The notes under the pieces are model-generated. The model saw nothing but the letters and a program-made list of their open reading frames with translations. It made no database searches and had not been told where the DNA came from. 64,000 nucleotides of DNA from contig CALALX010000121.1 in the NCBI GenBank assembly GCA_937925635.1, positions 1 through 64,000 of the forward strand, given 5' to 3'. Positions 33,538-40,673 of this stretch are shown piece by piece. Numbering within the stretch: position 1 is the stretch's first letter; every line of letters begins with the position of its first letter. A program made the translations under genes and the position numbers. Source of the stretch: an uncultured Caulobacter sp. (lineage in GTDB: Bacteria; Pseudomonadota; Alphaproteobacteria; Caulobacterales; Caulobacteraceae).

Positions 33538-34260
33538 TCAGCCGATCCCATAGTGGACGGCCAACCGCTGCAGGGCCAGTTTCAGCACCGTCTTGCCGGA
33601 ACGCCTGGGCAGGCCGAGATCACGCTCCGCCGCGTCCAGCGCCGATCCGGCGAAGCAGACGTGCTGCAAGATTTCACGCAGACCCGGACCGACGGCGTCC
33701 AAGGCGCGGGCGATCCGGTCCTTGGCGGCGCGGGCCTTCTCGGCCGGCTCCAGCCCTCGGCCGCGAGCGCCTCGGGCCCTGGGTCCGGCGTCCCAGGCCA
33801 TGGTCAGGCGACCGACCACGCCGGCCAGCGCGAAGTCTTCCCGCAGCCTCTCCGCCGCGGCGATCTCCGCCAGGGTCAGCCAGCGTCGTCCGCCCGCGTC
33901 TTGACGCCGGGCCAGCCAGGCGATCGGCGACTCGCCGAGGTTGGCGGAGCGTGTCGCACGACGGCCGTCGGGCTCGACGACCTCGCGTTGGCCGGCGATG
34001 ACGCTGGGGCGGCCGGGCTCGGCCGTCGACGCCTCCGACGGTCGATGCGTTAGTCGCCAACCGCCTCCCGGCAAGGGAGTGAGGCCGGACTCGCGAGTCA
34101 GACGCGCAAACACCGCCTCGTCGATGCGAAGGGCCGGTCGGCGCCGGCGGTCCGCGCCGAGCCGCACGGCATAGGCGCCCGGACCCGCCGCCTGAAGGGA
34201 CGCGCCCGTCCGGCACAGCAGCACGACCGCCCGGCCGGCGATGCGGTCAGGATCGCTCAC
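33538..34260 (-). CDS. DUF6456 domain protein
   Basis: This is a 240-residue protein whose C-terminal 140 residues (from ESPIAWLARRQDAGGR to LALQRLAVHYG) match DUF6456, probably a helical DNA-binding module. The start is a GTG coupled to the stop of the DnaA-domain gene (GTGA). The same pair of genes is seen next to each other in other alphaproteobacteria. It converges with sufE, five bases apart. Confidence 0.75.
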   Translation of the reverse strand: MSDPDRIAGRAVVLLCRTGASLQAAGPGAYAVRLGADRRRRPALRIDEAVFARLTRESGLTPLPGGGWRLTHRPSEASTAEPGRPSVIAGQREVVEPDGRRATRSANLGESPIAWLARRQDAGGRRWLTLAEIAAAERLREDFALAGVVGRLTMAWDAGPRARGARGRGLEPAEKARAAKDRIARALDAVGPGLREILQHVCFAGSALDAAERDLGLPRRSGKTVLKLALQRLAVHYGIG

Positions 34261-34625
34261 GGGCGCGCCTCCGGCGCCTCGGCCGCCTGCCGCACGCAGG
34301 CCTCCATGCTCGACAGTCGGGCGTCGAACCTGGCGTCCTCGCGCAGATCCTCGATCAACTGCACCGCGTGACTGGCCGTTGTTCGGTCGCGACCGAAGGC
34401 GGCCGCGGCGCGCCACATCGGCCAGCCCAGCACGATGTGGATCAGATAGATGGCTGTCTGGCGGGCGCGAGCCGCGGCGGCGGTCGTGCGGCGGCGCGCC
34501 TCGATCTCACGCGGCGGCACGTCCATCATCATCGCCACGAGACTGGTCACGAAGGCGACCATCAACCGTTCGCGGCGGAAATCACGGGCTTCGGCGAAGC
34601 CCCTGTCCTCGATCTGCAAGCTCAT
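34257..34625 (-). CDS. DnaA domain IV-like DNA-binding protein
   Basis: This is a 122-residue protein with only the C-terminal DNA-binding domain of DnaA: helices around 22-75, then FGRDRTTASHAVQLIEDL at 77-94, the DnaA-box recognition motif. It has no AAA+ domain, so it cannot initiate replication by itself. It may compete for DnaA boxes or act as a transcription factor. An AT-rich 41-base dyad lies 71 bases upstream. Confidence 0.8.
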   Translation of the reverse strand: MSLQIEDRGFAEARDFRRERLMVAFVTSLVAMMMDVPPREIEARRRTTAAAARARQTAIYLIHIVLGWPMWRAAAAFGRDRTTASHAVQLIEDLREDARFDARLSSMEACVRQAAEAPEARP

Positions 34626-34695
34626 CCGGTCCTCGTCGGCGCCGATCGTCTGGACCGCGCCATTCCGACAGTCTGTCGCCGTCGGCGTCCTGGAG

Positions 34696-34736
34696 GATAA
34701 AATTCCTATTCATTGTCGATCAATAGGAAAATTATC
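34696..34736. promoter_or_regulatory. AT-rich 41-base dyad
   Basis: 34696-34710 and 34722-34736 are 15-base inverted arms (13 of 15 match: GATAAnnTTCCTATT) around an 11-base centre. It lies 71 bases upstream of the DnaA-domain gene and is strikingly AT-rich for this DNA. It is a candidate operator. Confidence 0.55.
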
Positions 34737-34817
34737 AGATCGCCACAAGGGTTTGCGCCGAGCGTATCGGCCGCGTGAACGGGGATAGAATGCGGCGGCC
34801 GCGAGGCCGCCGGCGGA

Positions 34818-35312
34818 TCAAGCCGCGCGAATGCCGCTGCCCAGGTCACCCTGCAGGCCCACGACCGCGTCGTAGCCGAGGATCATGTCGACGTCCTTGC
34901 CGTTGCTGGCCAACGGCAGTCGCAGCCACAGCAACGACATATGCCCGGCGCCGCGCCAGGCCAGGTTGTGGCAGCCGACGCCGGGGCGGCCGTCGGCGAC
35001 GATCCGATCGAGCTCCTCGCGCCAGTACTCCGCCGCCCGCGCGCCATAGACATCACTGAGGGCGCGACCGGTGATCTCTCGGCCATAGACGTTGTAGAGG
35101 CCGGTGCCGGCCAGGCGCAGGCGATAGTCGCGGCGGCCGTCGCCGGACAGAACGTCGATCAGGCTGATCGTGGGCAGAAGGCGCTTGAACCCTTCGGGGT
35201 TGATGTCCGCCCGCCCGGGAAGCCGGCCGGCCTGGCGAAGGGACGCCCAGTAAGCGAACAACTCTTCGTGGGCGCGGGCGGCTGTCGCCGAAGCGCCCAG
35301 TTGCGCGACCAT
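34818..35312 (-). CDS. PAS_5 domain protein
   Basis: This 164-residue protein matches the alphaproteobacterial PAS_5 family (opening with helix HEELFAYWASLRQAGRLPGR, then LLPTISLIDVL and YRLRLAGTGLYNVYGREITG). Such proteins carry a lone PAS-like sensor fold with no output domain. Ligand and partner are unknown. It stands alone, with no neighbour in an obvious operon. Confidence 0.75.
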   Translation of the reverse strand: MVAQLGASATAARAHEELFAYWASLRQAGRLPGRADINPEGFKRLLPTISLIDVLSGDGRRDYRLRLAGTGLYNVYGREITGRALSDVYGARAAEYWREELDRIVADGRPGVGCHNLAWRGAGHMSLLWLRLPLASNGKDVDMILGYDAVVGLQGDLGSGIRAA

Positions 35313-35471
35313 CTACAGAATCCTTAACAACCCCTTGGAATCACCCGCGATTCACTATCGCTTAACCGGCGAATCGGGGAAAGCGAAAATCGCGCCTCGC
35401 GACAAACTTTCGCAGCGAGAGTCAAGCGGAAGGCGAACTATGTTCGCCGACTCGGCGGGCGCGCCAACGCA

Positions 35472-35502
35472 AAAAGGGCGGCCGCCGAAGCCGCCGCCCT
35501 TG
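35472..35502 (-). terminator. Rho-independent terminator of mucR
   Basis: Read on the minus strand, AAGGGCGGCGGC pairs across TTCG with GCGGCCGCCCTT, and a TTTTT run follows. It begins about 22 bases after the MucR stop. Confidence 0.8.
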
Positions 35503-35523
35503 CCGTTCGAAACCTGAAGGCGT

Positions 35524-35943
35524 CTAGCGCTTCTTCTTGGCGGCCTGGCGACCGCCCTGGCCCAGACCCATCTGCTTGGCCAGATCAGAGCGCGCCTTGG
35601 CGTAGTTCGGCGCCACCATCGGGTAGTCCTTCGGCAGGCCCCACTTGGCGCGGTATTCCTCGGGGCTCATGTTGTACTTGGTGCGCAGGTGCCGCTTCAG
35701 GGACTTGAACTTGCGTCCGTCCTCAAGACACACAAGGTGGTCGGGCGTGATCGAACGACGGACCGGCACGGCCGGCTCCTTAGGCGCGGCCTCGACGGTC
35801 ACCGAGCCCGCGGCGACATCGGTGAGGGCCCGATGGACATTCTGAATCAGGTTCGGAATATCGCCGGCCGCGACGGTGTTGTTACCGACGTAGGCGGAAA
35901 CGATGTCCGTCGTCATTTCAATGATCGCTGATTTGTCTTCCAT
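35524..35943 (-). CDS. mucR: MucR/Ros-family transcriptional regulator
   Basis: MucR proteins bind AT-rich promoters, and in Caulobacter MucR1/2 act with SciP and CtrA in the cell cycle. The chosen start MEDKSAIIEMTTDIVSAYV gives 139 residues. The Ros-type finger keeps Cys72 and His85, but has Asp75 where Ros has its second Cys and Lys89-Tyr90 where Ros has His. The fold may thus form without a normal zinc site. The C-terminus YPMVAPNYAKARSDLAK is typical. Confidence 0.92.
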   Translation of the reverse strand: MEDKSAIIEMTTDIVSAYVGNNTVAAGDIPNLIQNVHRALTDVAAGSVTVEAAPKEPAVPVRRSITPDHLVCLEDGRKFKSLKRHLRTKYNMSPEEYRAKWGLPKDYPMVAPNYAKARSDLAKQMGLGQGGRQAAKKKR

Positions 35944-36152
35944 CTGGCCTTCGCCCACCACATGAATGATTACGAGAGACCGGAATCAGCCGACCTCAAT
36001 GCTGTTCCCGCGTGCATATAGGCGCCCCAGGCCGCGCACAAGCACCTCGAAGCTAGAAACCGGCGAATTCAATTAAGATGTCGCCAACTCTCAAGTTGAC
36101 GCTGTAAATGCAGAGCGTGCGCTGCATTGCGATGAATTGTGATGCGCGAAGG

Positions 36153-37400
36153 TCAGCGGCGCGCGAAGTCGCCGGAGAGCGCCAGCATCGCGGCGCGTTG
36201 CGGCTGCGAGAATTCGTCCAGCGCCTCCTCGTCGCCCGAACGGATCGCCTTGATGAGGGCCGGCGTCAGGGCCGACGACAGCGACCAGTTCCAGTAGCGG
36301 AGGACGGTCTGAGCCCGATCCACCGCGATCGTGTCGAACAGAGTCATGACCCGCTCAAGGGCAGGAACCAGGTTCCCGGCCGCATCGGTCTCGGGACGGC
36401 GCAGGGCGCGCCACAGCAGCCTCACGTTGTTGCGAGGCAGACCCGTGGCCTTGCACAGGATCGCCAGCGGCTCGCCGCCCGGATCGGTGAAGATCTTGGC
36501 GCCGGTCATCGGCTTGAGCCCCGAGAGATAGGCGATCTCCTCGGCGACCTCGCGGGTCATGCTTTCGGCGGCGACCTCGATCGCTTCGTCGAGGCTTTCG
36601 AAGGGACTGCGCGCCAAGGCGGCGCGGTTGCGCTGACGGCGCTCGATAAACTGCAGCGCCTTGCGCGTGAGGGGGTCCTGCCAGTCCTCCTCGGCGGCCA
36701 TGCTGAAGACGTCGCTGACCGCCTCCTGCAGGACTTCGCGCGAAACCGCGAAGCGCTGGAGGATGGTTCGGCGACACTCCTCGTCCGACCACCAGAACAT
36801 AACGTAGGCGTGGCTCGGCCGGAGTTCCGAACGACGCAGCAACAGCGGAATCAGGCGCGGATTGTCGCGCGTGGCGGCGACCGCGTACTCAAGAGACGCG
36901 TGGCCAAGCCGCGCCAGGTCGTTGCGCAGCAGGCATTCGATGACCGACGGCTCGCCATGCTCGACGATGACGTCGGCGACCACCTCGCTCAGGCCACGAC
37001 GGGTAGCGATCAAGCGGCGATGGCCCTGCGTCGCGCTCCGCGCGCAATCGATGAGATCGGCGTCGCCCAGCGTGGCGCTGTTCTCAAGCAGGGCCCGGGC
37101 CACATCCAGCTCGTCGCGCAGCAGCATGCGAGCCAGCCCGGTGGGTATCTCCGAGACGGCGGCGAGGCGTCGAGCGATACGGATCCGTTCATCCAGCGCC
37201 GCCTCGCGCAGCAGTTCGATCAGCAGATCGGCCGTCATCGCCCGTTCGAAGGCATTCACCCGACTGCCCGGCAGACAGACGACATCCGCCAAACGCTTCA
37301 ACAGCGTGTTGCGCGAGCGGAAGGCGGGCGCCGCGCGGACGACCGCATCCGCCATAGCGTCGGCGCTGTCAGACGGACGTTTCTGCGCGGGTTCGCTCAT
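36153..37400 (-). CDS. DUF2336 domain protein
   Basis: This is a 415-residue all-helical DUF2336 protein, about 50 residues longer than the copy at 20939. HEAT-like repeats span about 45-200 (for example LIELLREAALDERIRIARRL). No signal peptide is present. It lies upstream of mucR on the same strand with a 209-base gap, so the two are probably transcribed separately. Confidence 0.8.
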   Translation of the reverse strand: MSEPAQKRPSDSADAMADAVVRAAPAFRSRNTLLKRLADVVCLPGSRVNAFERAMTADLLIELLREAALDERIRIARRLAAVSEIPTGLARMLLRDELDVARALLENSATLGDADLIDCARSATQGHRRLIATRRGLSEVVADVIVEHGEPSVIECLLRNDLARLGHASLEYAVAATRDNPRLIPLLLRRSELRPSHAYVMFWWSDEECRRTILQRFAVSREVLQEAVSDVFSMAAEEDWQDPLTRKALQFIERRQRNRAALARSPFESLDEAIEVAAESMTREVAEEIAYLSGLKPMTGAKIFTDPGGEPLAILCKATGLPRNNVRLLWRALRRPETDAAGNLVPALERVMTLFDTIAVDRAQTVLRYWNWSLSSALTPALIKAIRSGDEEALDEFSQPQRAAMLALSGDFARR

Positions 37401-37486
37401 CGGGGGTCGCGATCAGGCATGACAAAGCCGGCGCGCGCCGCCGCGCGCCGATCCCGGATCAGATCAGAGCCTCGTTAACCGCTCAT

Positions 37487-37512
37487 GACCGCGCCGCGAC
37501 GGCGGCGCGGTC
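37487..37512. other. GC-rich hairpin after the DoxX-like gene
   Basis: GACCGCGCCGC (37487-37497) pairs perfectly with GCGGCGCGGTC (37502-37512) across a four-base loop. It starts 14 bases past the DoxX-like gene's stop. No T run follows, so it is a weak terminator or a message-stabilising hairpin. Confidence 0.45.
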
Positions 37513-37526
37513 ATCCACGGGCTCCG

Positions 37527-38033
37527 TCAGGCGAAGGCGCCCATCGGACGCCGGGTCTTCGGCGCGCTGTCCGCCTTGGCCTTGGCGCGCTCGACAAAGA
37601 TGCTCGCCACGGCGACCGCGGCGATGGCGATCGCCAGCAGGAACATGGCCCCCTTGTCGGTCGGCAGGTTCATGGCGGCGATTTCGGCCGCCGTCCGCCC
37701 CTGAGCCAAGGCGGCCGACAACTCCGGCAGCCTCGGCAGCTGAATGCCCAGCCACGGCGACAGATGGAAGGCGATCGCGCCCAGCGCCACCAGCAGGCCC
37801 AGCTGCGCCCCGCGGGCCCGGGTCGCGGGCCAGAGCACCAGAATGACGGCGATCATCTCCAGCACCCCGGTCACGTAGCGCAGACCAGGCTCGAAGACGC
37901 CGATGCCTGACCGCGCTTCAATCAGGCCGAAGACAGGGTTGGGATCGAGACCCACGAATTTCTGAATTCCGACAGCAAACAAGAGCGCCGCCAGCATCAG
38001 GCCGAAGGTCCAACTCAGTACTCGCTCCATCAT
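37527..38033 (-). CDS. DoxX-like membrane protein
   Basis: This is a 168-residue protein with four likely membrane helices (about 5-22, 50-68, 75-95 and 127-147) and the DoxX/DUF417-like opening ...AVGIQKFVG. The role is unknown; relatives are linked to redox or oxidative stress. The ATG pair at 38033/38030 is preceded by GGAGG seven bases upstream, but that site is buried in a hairpin and a 16-codon leader ORF ends in the start codon. Confidence 0.75.
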   Translation of the reverse strand: MMERVLSWTFGLMLAALLFAVGIQKFVGLDPNPVFGLIEARSGIGVFEPGLRYVTGVLEMIAVILVLWPATRARGAQLGLLVALGAIAFHLSPWLGIQLPRLPELSAALAQGRTAAEIAAMNLPTDKGAMFLLAIAIAAVAVASIFVERAKAKADSAPKTRRPMGAFA

Positions 38034-38080
38034 GGCGAATCCTCCACCGGGACCCTGAAGGTCCCCGTGGAGGCGAGCAT
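38030..38080 (-). CDS. Possible 16-residue leader peptide
   Basis: This is an open frame from ATG (38080-38078) to TGA (38032-38030), encoding MLASTGTFRVPVEDSP. Its stop overlaps the start of the DoxX-like gene (ATGATG with TGA inside). It runs through the hairpin that hides the downstream ribosome-binding site. A weak ribosome-binding site (GGAG two bases, GGAA about eight bases before the ATG) makes its translation uncertain. Confidence 0.3.
   Translation of the reverse strand: MLASTGTFRVPVEDSP
38041..38073 (-). promoter_or_regulatory. Hairpin sequestering the DoxX-like gene's Shine-Dalgarno
   Basis: On the minus strand CCTCCACGGGGACC pairs with GGTCCCGGTGGAGG across TTCAG, 14 positions with one G-G mismatch. 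The GGAGG of the ribosome-binding site (38045-38041) lies wholly in the stem, seven bases before the start codon. Confidence 0.6.
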
Positions 38081-38173
38081 GACTCCGTTCCGGATCCGGA
38101 GCGATTCACGCTTTCTTGCGCTGAGACTGCAAGCAGATCTCAGACCGCCTGACTTCTGCGGCCCAACGGGCGA

Positions 38174-39058
38174 TTACTTGAATTCGCGCTTGTCCCAGTA
38201 GGGCCAGATATCGGGCAGATCGGCCGAAACCTTGTCCGGGTAGGCGGGAGCGCGCTTTTCGAGGAAGGACATCACGCCCTCCTTGGCGTCTCCCTGGGCG
38301 CCGCGGGCCATGATGGCGCGGCTGTCGGACATGTGGGCGTCCATCGGGTGCGTCGCGCCGGCGTTGCGGTAGAGCAACTGGCGGGTCAAGGCGACGGACA
38401 CCGGCGCCGTGTTGTCGGCGATCTCGCGGGCCAGGGCGTAGGCGGCGGGCAGCAGGTCTTCCGGCGCGTGCAGCGATCGGACCAGACCGCCATCCTTGGC
38501 CTCCTGCGCCGGGAAGACGCGGCCGGTGTAGCACCACTCCAGCGCCTGCTGGAGGCCGACCAGGCGCGGCAGGAACCAGGACGAGGCCGCTTCGGGCGTG
38601 ATGCCACGACGGGCGAACACGAAGCCGAACTTGGCCTCGGTCGAGGCCAGGCGGATGTCCATCGCCAGTTGCATGGTCACGCCGATGCCGACCGCCGCGC
38701 CGTTCACGGCCGCGATCACCGGCTTGAGGCTCTCGTAGATGCGCAGGGTCAACAGGCCGCCGCCGTCGCGGTAGACGCCATTGACCTTGTTGGCCTCGCG
38801 CGGGTCGCTCTCCTGCTTGGCGTAGTCGAACGTCTTCTCGCCGCCGCCCAGGTCCGCCCCGGCGCAGAAGGCGCGGCCCGAGCCGGTGACCACCACCACC
38901 TTCACGTCGTCATTGGCGTCCGTGTAGTCGAACGCCTTGATCATCTCGCTCATCATTTGGGCGGTGAAGGCGTTCATGCGGTCCGGACGGTTCAGCGTCA
39001 GGGTGGCGATGCCGTCCTTGATGTCCAGGATGATGGTCTCGAAGGTCGGGCTGGCCAT
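38174..39058 (-). CDS. Enoyl-CoA hydratase family protein
   Basis: This is a 294-residue crotonase, longer than the usual 260. Oxyanion-hole segments are AFCAGADLGGG and NGAAVGIGVTMQ, and the catalytic region is RRGITPEAASSWFLPR, with Glu at the second acidic position. A C-terminal extension (IWPYWDKREFK) fits a subgroup found with P450 and acyl-CoA genes. It lies 88 bases after the P450 stop on the same strand, in a catabolic island. Confidence 0.9.
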   Translation of the reverse strand: MASPTFETIILDIKDGIATLTLNRPDRMNAFTAQMMSEMIKAFDYTDANDDVKVVVVTGSGRAFCAGADLGGGEKTFDYAKQESDPREANKVNGVYRDGGGLLTLRIYESLKPVIAAVNGAAVGIGVTMQLAMDIRLASTEAKFGFVFARRGITPEAASSWFLPRLVGLQQALEWCYTGRVFPAQEAKDGGLVRSLHAPEDLLPAAYALAREIADNTAPVSVALTRQLLYRNAGATHPMDAHMSDSRAIMARGAQGDAKEGVMSFLEKRAPAYPDKVSADLPDIWPYWDKREFK

Positions 39059-39146
39059 GCGCGCTCCTCGGAAGCTGGGCGTTCAAACGCACGTATGAAG
39101 ACGGCCGGACGCCGGGGAAGGCAACCCCCCGCGCCGGTTTCGCGGG

Positions 39147-40490
39147 TCAGGCCGCCTTGCGCTCGGGCGTGAAGGTCACGCCCAGCTTGCGGATGGCGTG
39201 GACGAAGTTGTTCGGCGCGATGTCGATTTCACCGGTCCAGCGGATGTCCGGAAAGCGGCCGAGGATCTGGCGGTAGGCCTCCTCCAGCTGGATCTGCGCC
39301 ACGCGCTTGCCGATGCAGGTGTGCGGGCCGTAGCCGAAGGCGATGTGCTTGTCGGCGTTGGCGCGGGTGACGTCGAGCCGGTCGGGATCGGCGAACACCG
39401 CTTCGTCCCGGTTGGCGGCGCCGTAGTACATGATCACCTTCTCGCCCTCGGCGATCTTCTGGCCGTTGAGTTCCGTGTCCTTCGCGGCCGTGCGGCGCAT
39501 ATAGATCACCGGACTGACCATGCGGATGAACTCGTTGACCGCGCCAGGCAGCAGGCCCGGGTCGGCGATCAGCTTCGCCTGCTGGTCAGGGAACTCGGTC
39601 AGCAGCTTCATCGAGCCGGACAGCGTGTTGCGCGTGGTGTCGTTGCCCGCGAACACGATCAGCAGCCAGGAGCCGTCGAGGTACTCGTCGCTGAGCAGGT
39701 CGCCGTCGACCTGGGCGCGGGCGATGGCGGTCATCAGGTCCTGCTGCGGGTCCTGCCGGCGCTTGTGCAGCATATGCCGGCCGTACTCGAACATCTCTTC
39801 GACGTTGCTGTTGAAGTCGGCGATGAACTGCATGAGCTCCAGCGTCGGCGTCACCCCTTCGGTCGCCGAGCGCATGGCCATGTTCTGCGCCTCTTCCAGA
39901 TAGTGCATCCAGGTGAGGAACCTGGGCCGATCGCCCTCCGGCACGCCAAGGATCTCGCACAGCGTGAACAGGGGCAGAACCGACGAAAAGTCCTCGACCA
40001 GGTCGGTCTCGCCCTTGGGGGCCATGGCGTCGAGCAGGCGCGTGACCTCAGCCTTGACGCGTTCCGTCACGCCGCGGAGGTAGCTCGGCGTGAAGTAGGG
40101 CATGTGTTCGCGGCGCAGCTGCAGGTGGTTCGGCGCGTCCATGTTGATCATGGCGTCCATCGAGGCGCGGTAGAGCAGCGCGTGGCGCGCCTCGGGCCGA
40201 CCGGCGGCCATCAGGATGCCGCCGCGCTGGCTGGAGAAGGTCGCCGGATCACCATCGACGGCCATGACGTCGGCATGGCGCGTCACCGCCCAGAAGCCGG
40301 GCCCCTCATGCCGCGTCTCGGGATGCCACATCACCGGAGCCTCCGCCCTCAGGCGGGCGAATCCGTCGTAAGGCTGCCCCCTGGTGAAGCTGGCGATGTC
40401 AGTCAGGTCGACGCCGTCGAGCGTCGGATAGAGGGTTCCGAACGTCGGGCCCGCGCGGCCTTCGACCGCCGTCTGGCTGATGAGGTCCAT
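39147..40490 (-). CDS. Cytochrome P450
   Basis: This is a 447-residue soluble bacterial P450. The I-helix motif is AGNDTT (281-286), the K-helix ExxR is E320-R323, and the heme loop is FGYGPHTCIG with ligand Cys392. I start at MDLISQT because GGAGG sits five bases before it. The earlier ATG at 40505 lies across that site. It would hydroxylate an alkyl, terpenoid or steroid side chain. No ferredoxin or reductase is encoded nearby, so redox partners must come from elsewhere. Confidence 0.94.
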   Translation of the reverse strand: MDLISQTAVEGRAGPTFGTLYPTLDGVDLTDIASFTRGQPYDGFARLRAEAPVMWHPETRHEGPGFWAVTRHADVMAVDGDPATFSSQRGGILMAAGRPEARHALLYRASMDAMINMDAPNHLQLRREHMPYFTPSYLRGVTERVKAEVTRLLDAMAPKGETDLVEDFSSVLPLFTLCEILGVPEGDRPRFLTWMHYLEEAQNMAMRSATEGVTPTLELMQFIADFNSNVEEMFEYGRHMLHKRRQDPQQDLMTAIARAQVDGDLLSDEYLDGSWLLIVFAGNDTTRNTLSGSMKLLTEFPDQQAKLIADPGLLPGAVNEFIRMVSPVIYMRRTAAKDTELNGQKIAEGEKVIMYYGAANRDEAVFADPDRLDVTRANADKHIAFGYGPHTCIGKRVAQIQLEEAYRQILGRFPDIRWTGEIDIAPNNFVHAIRKLGVTFTPERKAA

Positions 40491-40557
40491 CGCCGCTTCC
40501 TCCATGAACTGTCGTTGTTCTGGCGAGCCTAGTGCCTAAGGGCGTCGCGGCAACAAT

Positions 40558-40583
40558 GACGTGGCGTCACCTTCCGCCACGTC
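40558..40583. promoter_or_regulatory. Palindromic operator candidate in the P450/GMC spacer
   Basis: GACGTGGC (40558-40565) and GCCACGTC (40576-40583) are perfect eight-base inverted arms around a ten-base spacer. It lies 68 bases upstream of the P450 start and 91 bases upstream of the GMC gene, in the middle of the divergent promoter region. Confidence 0.55.
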
Positions 40584-40673
40584 GCTCTTCCCATCACGAC
40601 TTCCGCGCGCGTAAGGTAATCAGCGATCAGGCGCGCGACAGACGAGCCGGTCGGCGAGGAACAGGGAAGCGGA

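Noticed and set aside
35335..35517. 60-residue plus-strand open frame
   Set aside because: It runs through the mucR terminator and has no ribosome-binding site or family resemblance.
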